A stretch of DNA of 64,000 nt from Haemonchus contortus (lineage: Eukaryota; Nematoda; Chromadorea; Rhabditida; Trichostrongylidae), in assembly GCA_000469685.2 (NCBI GenBank), contig LS997566.1:15259095-15323094 (forward strand). The letters are read 5' to 3'. A program made the translations under genes and the position numbers. Of this stretch, positions 1 through 12,385 are shown piece by piece. A model generated the notes under the pieces. It made no database searches. It saw only the letters and a list, made by a program, of their open reading frames with translations, and was not told where the DNA came from. Numbering within the stretch: position 1 is the stretch's first letter; every line of letters begins with the position of its first letter.

Positions 1-1807
1 AAGAAGATCTAAAGTTCGATTCTTGTCGGTTGAGATGGTTTTGTATAAACTGGTATCTCATTCCACCTTCTCCACTTTCCGTGTCAACTCAATTTTCCTA
101 AATTGAAGACAGCGTCCCAGGTTTCAGATGATCAGAGTTTAGTGAATTATACTCTGTAGCCCCCACCGCCTATCACCAATATTACCTCTTCATCGTCTTC
201 AATAGCACGAAAATAGGTATTAATTGACCACCAAGCACTTAAACTTACTCAGCCGTCTGTGCACTCTTTTGCGTTGTCAGCAAGGGATGTATGTAGTTTC
301 TTTCAGATCAAGACTCAGGAATGTAATAGCACCAGGTTAGGTGAGATCTGACGAAAAGCTTACACTCGTTCACCCTGGTGCTTACGTCGGTGTACATAAC
401 ATTTCCGAGGGCACCTGCGACTTAGTATCCTCCCTTCCTGAGATGTACAAGGAAGGACACCAATTCGCAAGAGCTTTCAAAGATGTTATGTATACCAAGC
501 AAGCCCTTTCACACGCTGATCTCAAATCTGGACGGGTCCATTTTGTTCAAGTATCATGCCAGTGATTTGCTTTTATAGGCGAACCGAGTAACAGACAAGC
601 TGCAACGATAGCACGTTGGGAGCACGGTGTACTTGTAGGCGTGAAACAGAGGCTCGAATCCTTGATGCATGCAGTTCTTTTGCTTTTCCATGAAAAATGC
701 CTTGAACGTTTGCAAAACCCTTTCACTCATCATATAGCTTACCTAAGCTAAATTATTTCATTCCACAGGCCGGATAGGAATGCACCTTCCAACCTTCTGC
801 TCCGGGCACTCAAAGTATGCTTACGAAATTTGACAGAAACTTATGCTGGTGAAGCAATTCAGAGTGCTCTGCCAACTGGCAAGGCGGTGAAAGTACTGAA
901 CAATTTACGTGACGCATTGCTCAAACTCAGCCTTTTGATGAGCTATATTTTTTCTCCATTTTTTTTCTTACCATTTAAAGCCATGTATAAGCATATCGTC
1001 TCTTCCCCAATTGCACATGATGTGGAGTTCCACATATGCAGTCGCAACTAAATGATTCGCCTTATTTCACTAGTGTGCTCTTTGTTTAGTGCATCTAGAT
1101 TTGAAAGATTTCGGTTTTATTCATGGTTCACAACAGGGTATCTGGATAGAAACCCGTATCCGTAACTTAGTTCCCATTATCGTTTCGCAGATTTGGAACC
1201 TAAATCTGAGATCAGAGTATGGAAGCGCTTACGTCGGTATACATCTTATCTTGAAAGGTCGCTGTGGCCTAGTATCCTTCCCTTATTAGTCAAGACTTTG
1301 CATGCTGTTGTGTGACACGTAGTAAGACCGTGATCATTCCTTGATATACAGACACTATGAAGCGGGGGGGGGGGGGGGGGGCGCGCGATTCACGCGCCAA
1401 TATAATGAGGTCATCGCGCACGCAGCATCGTTTCAGTACCTTCCCGTTGAGATGGACCAAATAAATCTGCAGTAGTTCACGGCTTCACCATGAATAGAGC
1501 AAATCTCTTTACTATGGCAAAAAAGCCCCTTCGAAACTGAGAATTCACCTCATAGGTCAACGATCTACTAGTCAAACGTTCAAAATAAGAATAACTTTAA
1601 ATTTTTCGATCCTAGTAAACGCAATCTATCTGTAAACGTGCATAGTTGGTCATTTCTTTGCTTATTCTACTTATAAGTTCTTATAACTTCCGTTATGATT
1701 GTAGGAATGATGTTTTAGCGTGATTTGTCCGATGACCTCATTATGTTGGAGCGTGAATCGCACCATACCCTATGAAGCGTCCCGCACCCCAACTAGTTTT
1801 TCACCAA
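1..1807. other. Gene-free stretch with two diverged copies of a short repeat
   Basis: I see no exon chain here. Two segments, about 329-460 and 1195-1320, share the string GCTTACGTCGGT followed by similar text ending in CTAGTATCCTTCCCTT or a close variant. They are diverged copies of one dispersed repeat in the same orientation. Short open frames across them are not supported as genes. A pure G run lies at 1364-1381. Confidence 0.4.
1364..1381. repeat. 18-nt poly-G homopolymer
   Basis: An uninterrupted run of about 18 G, followed by alternating GC. Such runs are length-unstable and error-prone in sequencing, so the exact count is uncertain. Confidence 0.9.
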
Positions 1808-3073
1808 CGGTGTCCCAAAAGTTTTGCGAAAATTTTGGTCATGAATTTCGCAACCATAATGCGCAAGAGGGAGATGAAGCAGATCCACTGACAAAAGAAC
1901 AGGAAAAAGCACTCTTGGTAGATCGTCAAAACAAAAGAACCGCATTGCACTTTATCTTTGGAAGTGAGTTATCGTCATTTGAATTATGCCCGATCGACAC
2001 GGCTATCGACGTCTTCTACTTCATTGCTACGATTCTGGCCGCTCAGCCACTCAAGCCCGAAATGAACTGCAGTCATCGATGAGCAGTACTGCACCATCTT
2101 CGCCACCTTCTACAGGTGGTACGGTCGCTTCTCTAGAGAAGAGATTCACTTCGACGAAGCACCACGGAGAGGACGTCCACGTTCCAACAAGACCAACATT
2201 GTCTTAGCCTCAGTCGAGAGCAATCCTTCTCAAAGTTTGAGAGGAATGGAGATGATGACTTCTGCTCCCCGTTCCACCATCCACGACATCCTACACAGAC
2301 GTCGCTTTCGTGCAGCACTTCCTGCCGTTATCCCCCACACCTTGACTGAGCGCGAGCGTCAGGTGCGGATCGATGTGTGTCGGAAAGCTACTCGACCGCA
2401 AGCGAACGGTAGCTTGGACGAGCTTCATCATCGCTCAGAATGAGAAGTGAATTTCTTATGAAAGTCCACACAGGAAGTTGCAGTGGCTACCAATCGACAC
2501 AAGGCCAGAAGCCGTTGCAAAGCGTAGGGCACACGTCAATAAGGAGATGATATCGTTTTTCTTCCGCTCCGCCGGATGTTTATACTATGAGATCCTACCT
2601 GAGGGCACTGCTGTGACTGCAAGGGTATTCTGCGAACAGCTGTGGGGGATGGTGTCTCGAGCCCCAGTTTCACACCGAATGCAGGGAAAGTTTCTGATTT
2701 TGATGGACAACGCTCGACCCCAACATGCAAGGGCGACGGCTGAGGAGCTGGTAAGGCTTGGGATTACCTGGCTACCCCATCCTCCGTATTCACCTGACCT
2801 TAGCCCTTGCTGCTACCACGCCTCCAGGGGTCTACAAGCCTACCTCATAGGGAAAAAATTTCGTAACCGTTAGGAGTTCAAAAGTGAAGTAGATGAATGA
2901 ATCGCTTCACGCCCTTCTTCTTACTGGATGAATGGCATAAATGCTCTGCCCAGTCGATGGAGGGACGTCGTGGCAAAAGAGGGCCACTATCTCGATTACT
3001 AATCTCACCTTTTTGTTGTAGTATTTTTGTGTTGAATAAACCAACTAAATTTTTGCAAACTTTTGGGACACCC
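1808..3073 (+). mobile_element. Mariner-family DNA transposon, decayed
   Basis: The ends form terminal inverted repeats: GGTGTCCCAAAAGTTT at the left (from 1809) and its reverse complement ending GGGACACCC at 3065-3073, next to TA on the right. This is the typical mariner end. The transposase is read left to right in several frames. Around 2040-2200 come helix-turn-helix-region fragments (SATQARNELQS, then in another frame FYRWYGRFSREEIHFDEAPR). At 2700-2860 is the catalytic C-terminal part with LILMDNARPQHA and LPHPPYSPDLSP. The spacing from the Asp of MDNARP to the residue before YH is 34, as in D,D34D mariners, but that third Asp is Cys here (PCCYH). Frameshifts and stops break the protein into at least four frames, so the copy is inactive. 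Confidence 0.88.
2478..2873 (+). pseudogene. Mariner transposase catalytic region (broken)
   Basis: A 131-codon open stretch holds the second half of a mariner DDE/D transposase. The second catalytic Asp lies in LMDNARP, followed by PHPPYSPDLSP. The third catalytic Asp, expected 34 residues after the second and just before YH, is Cys. In an intact element this protein cuts and pastes the transposon at TA sites. The upstream half is out of frame with it, so no functional enzyme is made. Confidence 0.85.
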
Positions 3074-4189
3074 TATATGTTGTTCATCTAGGTGTATCTG
3101 CGGTACATACATGTTGAATGCACATATGAGTACATTCGTACAATCCTCATTTTACTACTTCTTCGAAGCTTTTTCTTCGGAATCTGGGGGTCTTCTCGCT
3201 TTCTTCGCCGCCTTTTTATTACTCTGCACCACTACTTCCATTATCTCACTCGAACTACTACTAATAAGTTATCGCAAAATTTCGATCGACCAGTTCACTT
3301 CACTTACTTCCAGATTATAGTTCCAGTTTTCAAGAAGTTCCAACTGACAAGTAAGTCTGCCACCAAAGGTATATGAAGTTCACGAACAGAGTGCAGTATT
3401 CCGAAAACACCGAAAATCAACGTCATTTATTTATCCACAAATATTGAATGCAATCAGCAAGTTATAAGTGTTTGAATTTAACCAGGCAAGAGATCGTGAT
3501 TTTACCCAAAATACAGTAATGCTAAAGCTTTACTACGACATATTTGATCTCATGACGAGGAGGCTGGCCGAATATGATTGGATCGAGTAAAATCAACAAC
3601 AACAGGAAAATCACAACTTCTTAGGGCCTAGTCCTGTTGCTGATGTTGGGGAGCTGAAGACAGAACGCGAGAGACTGAGTTGGAGACGGTGATTTCACGG
3701 TGGCTACAATACTATTCAGAATGGTAAGCGAGGAACACATGCGGCCTCGCACTCGCTGATCATACAAGCACGAATCAGACGTAACGTCGCTATTGCCTCA
3801 CGCTCCCCGGCTTCACCAGGCATATGACCGAGTTCATGCGTGGCAGCCTGAAACATGTATGTACTTTAATCACGGATTGTAATCAGAATAGGTGCTCGTA
3901 GCATTTTGGGAGGGCCTCCGGTATAATTAGTATTAATTATTATTCTAGAGTATTACTTTTTTCTCTGGATGTAGTAATCTTTGAAGAAACGAAAAGAAAA
4001 CTGTATCGTTTAGACTCACAGCTGCAATTGTGTACCAGCAGTCCTTTTTGCAACATACGCAAGGCATTCGTGAGTGCTCCTCAACAGAGCAAGCTTCTGG
4101 TGTACTTGATGAGGAGGGCATGGAGTAAACTGCAACCAAGAACTTTTCAAGCTTTTCATCTCTCAAAATGAATCCTGTATATAATTAAA
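3074..4189. other. Gene-free stretch, nothing recognised
   Basis: AT-rich sequence with short chance frames. I see no splice-linked exons, repeat ends or RNA gene. Confidence 0.3.
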
Positions 4190-4363
4190 GGCACAGCTCG
4201 CGATAATTCAATGGGCGGGTATGTCAATGACGTGCCGGCCTCTCATTCGATGTCACGTCAGACAGTCTCATTCGATGTCACGTCAGACAGTCTGACGTGA
4301 CATCGAAAGAGAGGCGGACACGTCATTGACATACCCGCCCATTGAATTGTCGCGAACTGTGCC
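4190..4363. mobile_element. 174-bp foldback (palindromic MITE-like) element
   Basis: The two halves are near-perfect inverted repeats. The left end GGCACAGCTCGCGATAATTC pairs with a right end that reads, in reverse complement, GGCACAGTTCGCGACAATTC. The next arm segment, GGGCGGGTATGTCAATGACG, is identical in both halves. In the left half a block of about 25 bp containing ATTCGATGTCACGTCAGACA is duplicated in tandem; the right half has one copy. There is no coding capacity. It could be a foldback or MITE-type non-autonomous DNA transposon; transcribed, it would form a strong hairpin. Confidence 0.85.
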
Positions 4364-5589
4364 TATGATGTAAAAGACTGCAGTCGTACTCTCGGATTTA
4401 TTTATTGAGGGTTGCTCCAAAACAACTTTAGAGTATCCAAATTGTCTACCCCATGGAAAAAACACACCTATGTGATACTACATACATATTTATTTCTTAC
4501 GATAAACATCGGAGAATAACTCTCGAATAATCGTTGCTTCAACTTATTACGCAGCATTAGATTTCGACCCAGCAGGAACTTTTATCCTGATTTCACGATA
4601 TGTCAGGTTTAGCCCAATAAATGTTCTGAAAACTTGATTAGTGTCGTCCGAAAAAAGTGCTTTTCGGTTGAGCAGATGAACTGGGAAGGCCAATATGCGA
4701 GGTGATTCTGAAGGGGTTGAGAAGTGTGAGTGAAAGAAGAATGAACAGCAAGAGGGAATTCGAGAGTAATGAGTGAAGCCAGTGTGAGTATTCAGGAGTA
4801 GTAAGGATCGTTTTTCTAACAGACATATTACATAGGTATCTTATGTTGGTTGGTTCCGATCAGGAGGTTCGGAAGGAAGTGATTTCTGGAAACTTCTTTT
4901 TCTTTCTCGTCTCCCTGCAATTTCATCTTATCTTCGGAAATGTTCATTGTCGTGTGACTCGAACCATATGGTTGTTGAAAAGTTCCTCAAGTGAATTATG
5001 AAGAATGCCTTTTGCGGTATGAATTGGAATTATTAATAATCTGAAGAAAGAGACAGGATGGCGAATGATAAGAAGACTATTTGGATAATAAGGATAAGGT
5101 TCCTGGGGTGGAAGTGTGGGAAGGTGGAAGAGAATGAAGTCCGTCGGTCGATGAAGAAGTTCGCCCTATTTCCTTGGCACTATTAGTCCACCACAATTGG
5201 CATTCATTCTGTACAGCACAAACCGTGCTATTCGAAGGAAGACAATCTACCCGCTTCCAAGAAAAAAAGTACTTGTGATCTGAGCTGCTGTGTAATGGTC
5301 TGAATAGATGGAGGTTGTAGAGAGCAAGGTCGGAACAATGGGGTGTATGGGTCGGAAACATCCCAGTCGAGTTTGATGCGGTTTTGTAAGATGACTAGAG
5401 GCAGATGTGGCCTAGAAATCCTTTGTATAGAAAAGTTTCTCTGTTTCTAGTTATTCTGATGCTGGTTGTTTCCGTGCTTTACTGTTGTGTGGACGCTATT
5501 CGGTTGTGGCCTTCGAGCTACTGGTAAAGGTCGATTCCGCTACTTTTCAGTAGAGAATCGCACTTAGGAAATGCGTTCATCTGTCTTCA
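4364..5589. other. Gene-free stretch, nothing recognised
   Basis: No repeats or exon-like coding segments that I can support. Short frames on the minus strand carry no family motif. Confidence 0.3.
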
Positions 5590-5935
5590 CTATAGAATAA
5601 AGGAAAAAGCTTCTGGGCGTTGACCGTTTCACAGGTCATTGCTTTCATCCTCCCAGACGAGCCTGTTACAAGTAGCCTTCGTTGAGCTTGTGGGCGTTGA
5701 CCAGTACTGTCTGAAGGATGCGCCCCCGCATTCGACTTCCATTCAGAATCGTAGTGGTGTTGGGAATGCGTGTGTGGCAAATGAGTTGCGGTGGTTACCC
5801 AATGTACAAGTCGTTGCTCTCATCCTACAGACGAGCCTGTTACCATTAGCCTCCATTGACATAGACTGGAAGCGATCCAGGATTCGAACCCGTGACCATG
5901 CATGTGAAATAGTGCGCAACTTGCCAAACACCACA
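5590..5935 (-). repeat. SINE-like repeat, full copy plus partial second copy
   Basis: On the minus strand this carries a perfect Pol III B box, GGTTCGAATCC (plus-strand positions 5880-5890), near its head. The family body follows: a segment like GACTCGTCTG, then AAAAGCACTGACTTGTACAT, then CACTACGATTCTGAATGGAAG, ending in a segment like GGGATTGATTAACGCC. A second tail fragment lies next to it at about 5590-5700. B box plus dispersed copies point to a tRNA-derived SINE. Any open frames inside are shadows. Confidence 0.75.
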
Positions 5936-8900
5936 TCCACCCCAAGTTTTCATTAGGCAACTTATCCTGTGGCTATATAATTGGCTTTGCTAGGCCCTCA
6001 CAGTTGATGGGTTTACTTTGTGACCGTTGACTAAATGACTCAAGGAACCCGCCGATCTCTCAGGTTGGCTTTTGTCGAGTTCGAGGTTTCCTATTTTGGA
6101 ATTCCGAATACGCAATAAAGTATGCGAAAAGCATAGCCTAAATGTTTCCCAAGTACCCACCTTATATTCCTACTAACAACCGGGTAACGTTGAGTGCTGT
6201 GAAATTGGTAGCATTCGCTATGCAATCAGGCTCTCATCTCTGGGCTGTTAAGGAGAAACAGGACTTTTCAGAGGAAGAAATTTTAAGAAGTGGAGCCCGA
6301 AAGTGGAAAGGGCAGCAGGAAGGGCCCGCAGGACCAAAATTGTGTGTGAAGATGGAAGTGGAGAAGAATTGAAGATGTCTCTGATCAAGCATCAACATAG
6401 TTGACATAGGTCACCGTTTAGATTCACACCGGAAGCGTTGGAAGAACCAGTAGCGCTGATGTACTGAAGGGATAAAATTTCGAGACAACATTCAGTGAAT
6501 TTTAATAGAGGAGACCTAGACCAATGTCAAGGGCGAATAGAGTAGCAGAAGTACACACAGTAATCTTTTTCCACAAAAGCCAAGGAATTCCGTCAGCTTC
6601 AACCAGTCCCTGCTGCAGCACCGGAACCCGTTATTTCGGGAAACATAATGAGCTTGAGATTAGCCTCTGGGGTGTGAAAAGAGTATCTTTGTGACAGGAG
6701 TTTATTATCCCCGCTTGCTGCACGCTGATCTTCAATACGGGCTCTGCCTCTTTCAAGGCAAAGGAACCATGTATGCAAAAACTTGTCCCAAAGTCAGAAG
6801 CATCACTCACCAACTATGCCGATGAGAGCGAAAGCGAATGCGAGTTGAACGCTAGATTGCATTTCGTAAAATGTACCTGAAAACAGCGAAGCAAATTTAT
6901 GCGTATCTCATCTAAAACCACACCGTTAACAAAAAACGCTTCTGAACGCGAACGTAGCGAAATATGGTAGGCATAACGTATGCATAAATCACATTCATGG
7001 AACGTTATTCGACATGGAAATGAGCGTGAAATTGCGTAAAACAGTGCCCGAAGAAAAGCATGGCTCTTCTGTCTCAGCAGTAGTACAATTAATATCAATA
7101 GATTCGTGTAAAGGTCCGAATCGGATGCAACCAGAGTCAAAATGAACCCTGAACCTCACGAGCATTCGAGGGTAGTTGGTACACCCAAGAGAGGAAAAGA
7201 GCTCACGTGGGATGGTTGAACAGGTGAACAACCTTTATTCGAGTATTGCCTCTACAAGTCCCTCAGAAATGGGCTGTAGAGGGTCCTCGAAAACAGTCTC
7301 TAATAGTTTATCAAAAGTTTGCTCTTCTGGAAGAGTGCCTCCTGTCGCGTGTGTCGCATTCGAAGTGTGATTAAGTGATTCGGATGTTTTTGGCTTCATG
7401 ACCCTAATGTCAATGGCCGAAGCTCACGACAAGAAAATCACCACCACGTGACCATGAGAAAACCGATAATGATGTCTAATTGTCTACTACAACTACTATA
7501 AGCCTGGGCTACACATCAAATGCTACGCTGAGGCACCAAAATGAACTCTGATTCCTATTCGAAGCTCGATGCCAAAGCAATACGATGAACTTCGACTAGG
7601 GATCAAAGCGCATTTTGATAACTTATCACGACTTCGAACTAGGAACTTGGGACTTTTCACCCATTTGCCTTATCTTCCTTAAAATTTGGTATCAGCCTCA
7701 GAAGAAGTGGGTGGGTGGTTGAACCTGGATGGAACACTATCCCTGTCGTGATAGATGCTCAAGTAATAATCTGGCCTGGAACTTTCAACATACCGACTGC
7801 TTTGGAAACAGCGACCGGACAGAAGAATGTGACTTATCAATAGAAATACGCCATTACGGACACTGAATAGTTTCAAATCTCCTGCAACATAATGGAAAAT
7901 AGGAAGCCTCAGCTGGCTGGACCAAATCGGCAATATATCAACTTCTTAAACCAATGTTTTTGGTTTAAGTAGGGGCTTTCTTATCGCCTTATCTAGCTCA
8001 AATTCGTCATTCATCTCAATAAGCCGCCTACGAGACGACGTCAACTTTGATGAGGCGGAATTAATTCGAATTGTTCCGTATTCGGGAGACGTTGGCGTGT
8101 AGCATGCCTAGGAATGCGAACCTGACGAGCCTGCTTATAGCGGCCGAGTATTTCGTTCCACCATGACTACTCAAACTCAATAAACGATGGTGACTCTACA
8201 AATAGGGATAAAACATTGCCCTGACTCGACTTTCAGCTACGGTGTAGTACAAACAGGATGCGTAATGCGACGGCAAGATACGTGGGCCTGCCACACACCA
8301 AAAAAGCTGCTGCTCTGTTGATTGGGTTTTTTCGTCGACAATAGGTTTTTGCCGTAATTAGCTGTCTGTGAGGTCGCCATTACAAGGGTTCCGCGTATCG
8401 GCTAGTACAATCGGAAACAGACGAGAAAAAAAATAAAAAAAAATCCATAAAAAATGAAAAAACCGTCCATAGTGCCAATTGCGTTGTCTCGCAATGGTAC
8501 ATCTGTGTGGATAATCAGTAGAATTTCGTAAATCGCGATAGGTCAGACAATAAACAAAAGAGTCCGACCGCCGGCTGTGAAGCGTGAAGCTCCATTGAAT
8601 TATAGCGATGACCTGATAAAGCGGCATTTTTGCTTCTCATCTCATTCTATTTGTTTGTTGAGAGCTGCTGGAGTGTGCTTGTTTCCCGGGACGAATTTGG
8701 GTCGTGGTGATGAGATTCTTAAATAATACTGCTAGCTCACGAGGTATAGTGACCTTCGCAACTTATTTGCTGATATTCGTGAGAGTAACCTCGAAACCTT
8801 GCGAAAGTCACTCTCAGCAGATTAGCCCGGAAGGTGCATGGGGAGCGTGGTATGAAGCAAACAGACCAAACAGTGACGCTGAAAGACTGCCCTTTGAGTG

Positions 8901-10205
8901 CAAACCTCACAAACGGCAAGCATAAGACCTCTATAAGTTCTTAAGGAGGTTCTTCAAAAAGGGAGTGAAGGCGTATTGTTTAATTCTCGGCCGACCTCAA
9001 AGCTTGAAAGCTACATTTTTTAAGCAATACCCTCCCAAATTTTGAGTTGGATTTGAAGCGCGATGTTCTTCACACAAAAACCTAGTGCTGGAAAAAAAAG
9101 TGCCCAATCAGGAGTAGAAGTCGTAGTGAGAGGAAATGAGTCGTCAAATGAAAGTTCCGAAAAAGATCCGATAGGAACGAGGATGAGGTCGATAACAGTG
9201 GATAGAACATACCCTTGAAGAACGCAATTTTTGAAGAAGGTGGGGCAAAAGCAGTGCTGAGTATCTGTAAGGCTTCAGTACAGGAAGCGCTGTACATGCA
9301 TCCCGAAAAAAACAATCAAACAATGTCATGAGAGAGAGTTCCGCTTATTCCGTTTCACCAATCGGGCCCATTACAGTGATAGCTCTGCAGAAGTTCCAAA
9401 CAACAGGGGAAAACGCAGCCTGGGCTGTAGGCATAAGCCAAGGGTTTCGAGAACAAAAAAGAAGTGTATGTACAGATAGAACAATTTTTACCCATTTCGT
9501 CGCTTACTGTGAGGATTGGTTTAGATAAGTATAAGAAAAGGAAAGCTAATTAGAGGATACCTAAGGATCATCAGGAGTCGGAAAATTGGCCTCCACTTCA
9601 AGGAGAAGAAAGAATCGAAATAAGAGCTAACAGCCAGTTGACTTTGACAGCCATGTGCGGTTAGCATCCTAGTAGTGACCTACCAAGGGAAGAATAAACA
9701 AGTTTGCAGCGTACTTTGGCGTATTTAATGTATACAAGCAGATGGCGTAAGGGAGTACAGTTTTGATGTTTTCTGATTTTTTCCTCCCTCATACATTTTA
9801 TTCTAACCCTTATGTATTCTATATTTCTAACTGTGGTCGTTAGACTCTTATAAATAATATCTAATAACCGACTGATTGTGTTTCAAATGTGCTCGTGTGA
9901 GGTAAACGATACGTAACTATGGGTACTAGTGTACAACATAAATCATAGGATTGTATTGGATTTATACAGCTTGCGTGAAAATTAAATCGAACCACTTGAC
10001 TTAATGGCATGACTTTTAATGTTTGAGAAAGCCTGTAAAGAAGAAATGCAGAATTTCTAAGAATTTGAGAGATATCTGTGAGAACAGCTGAGAAATATGA
10101 GGCTGTGAGAAGAACGAGGAAGCAAACAACATTAAAATTCCGCTATGGTTAGCGTCTATCAAAGAAAGGCGCCTTACTGAGAAACGGGGAAATAAAGATG
10201 GTATA
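5936..10205. other. Gene-free stretch, nothing recognised
   Basis: About 4.3 kb without an exon chain, transposase motif or structured repeat that I can support. It contains a purine-rich tract at about 8420-8460. The longest open frames (about 60-108 codons, both strands) overlap each other and lack family motifs. Confidence 0.3.
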
Positions 10206-10731
10206 CAGTAGCGCTCAAAAGTGTTCGGTGAAATGCTTCGACGCTTTTTCGTTCACAACTTTTTTCTTAGTAGACCAAATCACGCAAAATTTGGATATGT
10301 TTAACTAGAGCATATTTCACCCTACCCAACACTATTGGACTGCAAAGCTGCAACATCCACAGATAGAGCAAGGTGTTTGTTGCGGTAGCAGATTTTGCTA
10401 AAACTAAAGTTGTTGACGTCTGCACTTATTCCCATCTTATGAGCGTTTTTATCATCTATGGTGTTCGGCATTACCGCTCGTACATTTTAGACATGACAAA
10501 AAGGAAAGGACTCCTAGAAGGACCACCATTCGTATTTCCGGTTGATTTTTTGTTCAAGCCCTTTGTGATATCGGGAACATGATCAGATTGCAGGTTAATA
10601 GCGGTAAATATTCACAATACACCCACGCTCCAAATATAGAAATTTCGCACTATTAGATCTAGTAGGAAAGGAGTTACGTCTGAAAAGTACGGCTGATGAA
10701 CCATTTCACCGAAGACTTTTGAGCGCTACTG
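10206..10731 (+). mobile_element. 526-bp TIR element (MITE-like), copy 1
   Basis: The termini are inverted repeats: CAGTAGCGCTCAAAAGT at the left, and ACTTTTGAGCGCTACTG at the right. TA flanks both sides (10204-10205 and 10732-10733), as expected of a Tc1/mariner-type TA target duplication. A second copy of exactly the same length lies at 44483-45008 in the opposite orientation. Both contain a 69-codon open frame at the same place (here 10373-10582), but it has no known domain. This is probably a non-autonomous DNA transposon. Confidence 0.88.
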
Positions 10732-11429
10732 TATGTGCGACTCAAGATGCACCTAGCTGTGGTCGTCGTTCTTTACCCCAAACTCGGGATGTAAAGCAAG
10801 GGATGACGCCTAATTTGGGAAAAATTCCAGATACGTTTCACGCTAGTTGGCATACTATCGTCCTCTCTATTCCTGTTCCACGCATTTATATTCCTCTATA
10901 CACCTTTATTTGAGGGCTTCGCATGGGATCATCTTCATTCCAATGATGGGAAAAAGACCGATGACTCAGAAAGAATGATAAATTGGTAGATTACATACAA
11001 AATGGCAGCGACATGAATGGTACCGTGAGATTGGCTATAGATGTGTTGATAAACGACCGTAGCTAATATTTGGTCCAAAAATAACAATAAGTGGTGAATG
11101 TATCCGCGATGGACTACACGTTTTCGAATATTACTCACCTTTAATTGGCATTCAAAAGGAATTTCAACTGCTCGTCTGTGCCTCCTAGGTGAAGGCATCA
11201 ATTGGTTGTAAGGAACGCTATATAATCACTGCAGCCACATAAAGTAACGCCATTGGAGGATGGAATAAGACTGTTTGTTACCAGAGACACCCAGGAAACC
11301 TATTCATTCGCTAACGTTTTTAGGAATCAAAAATGAAATGTGTGCGAATTCTCCAATGGCTAAGCGATAGTTCGAGTAGTACCCGAAGCTTCCTATCGGG
11401 AATAAATATAGAGAGCGTTTAATACTGCT
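10732..11429. other. Gene-free stretch, nothing recognised
   Basis: No exon chain or repeat end recognised between the TIR element and the hammerhead-like string. Confidence 0.3.
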
Positions 11430-11435
11430 CTGCCG

Positions 11436-11510
11436 TACAGGATTCTTATGGTTGAACAGCTCTATTGTTCAACGTTTCGACTAAATCGTCGTCTTCAGGA
11501 CCTGAAAATA
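11436..11510 (-). ncRNA. Hammerhead-ribozyme-like core in a repeat (tentative)
   Basis: Read on the minus strand: CTGAAGA (11498 to 11492), 13 nt that can form a short stem (GAC, loop, GTC), GAAA (11478 to 11475), then a perfect 8-bp hairpin GTTGAACA / TGTTCAAC. The order CUGANGA, stem II, GAAA, stem III is that of a type I hammerhead. It departs from the consensus: an extra base sits at the foot of stem II, and stem III does not close cleanly onto a UH cleavage site. It may be a decayed ribozyme from a Penelope-like or similar retroelement, or a chance resemblance within a repeat. Confidence 0.3.
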
Positions 11511-11756
11511 GTCCGAAGCTCCTGATCTGCGACCTACCCGGCCAAGCGCCTAGAAGCGCTAGGCTAGTTGCAACAACTCCCGGGAACTAAAACTCGTAAA
11601 AGTTCCCAGCAAAGTAACCAACCTTCTGCGGTTCCACCAGCGTTACGTCCCACTCTATGTGAAATTATGTAAAATGCCCAGATTTCAAGAAGACCGAACG
11701 TGAATGTTGAGAGTATTACAAACGCGAGCCAGACGCCACCGACGTCTATAAATCCA

Positions 11757-11781
11757 TATATATATATATATATATATATAT
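11757..11781. repeat. (TA)n microsatellite
   Basis: A simple TA run of about 12 repeats, ending in TGCATG. No other function visible. Confidence 0.9.
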
Positions 11782-12104
11782 GCATGCGCCATCTTTTTGA
11801 AATCGTAAAAATGTCTACAAAAGGGCACAGCGACATTGTTTAATCAATTCTTGGGGAAGACGACGATTCGAATGTTTCTCGTGAATAGGAAATATCGGAT
11901 AGAATGATATTTGTGGCTGATAGCTACACATTCATATGTAGCAATTACATTCCACTCTATTACGTAAACGCCTTTAATCATCTTCCACGGAAACTACTTG
12001 TCCTACATTTCTCAAAACTCGCAAACTTGACCAGAATCATTAAGAATCAATATCATTCACGAAAATAAAGGATAAAGGGCAAAAATGGCATAGGTGGTGT
12101 TGGG

Positions 12105-12385
12105 AGAAGTGGCACACTGTGTCATACGCACGGTCAGGGGTTCGAATCCCGGTTCGATATCAGCTTAGGTCATCGAGCCTTCCGTCCATACGAGGTCGGT
12201 CAGTTGGTATGAGACTCGTCTGCGAGGATAAAAGCACTACTGGCTTGTATATTGGTTGGCCACCGCAAGTCATAGTATGGATCACACCCCAACTCATTAC
12301 ACTACGATTCTGAATGGAAGTCGAGTGTGGGGGCACATCCCTCAGACGGAATTGATTAACGCCAGAAGACTTTATCCTTTTATCC
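12105..12385 (+). repeat. SINE-like repeat, near full length
   Basis: A perfect B box GGTTCGAATCC lies at 12139-12149. It is followed by the family body: GGTCAGTTGGTATGAGACTC, AAAAGCACT, a GGCCACCGCAAGTCAT-type segment, ACGATTCTGAATGGAAGTCG, and the tail GATTAACGCCAGAAGACTTT. The A box is less clear. The copy is in the same family as those at about 5.6, 15.5, 19.9, 21.2, 32.3, 33.6, 38.9, 47.1 and 56.8 kb. Confidence 0.78.

Noticed and set aside
12130..12155. tRNA gene suggested by the perfect B box GGTTCGAATCC
   Set aside because: No cloverleaf can be drawn around it, and the same context repeats across the window, so it belongs to the SINE-like repeat.
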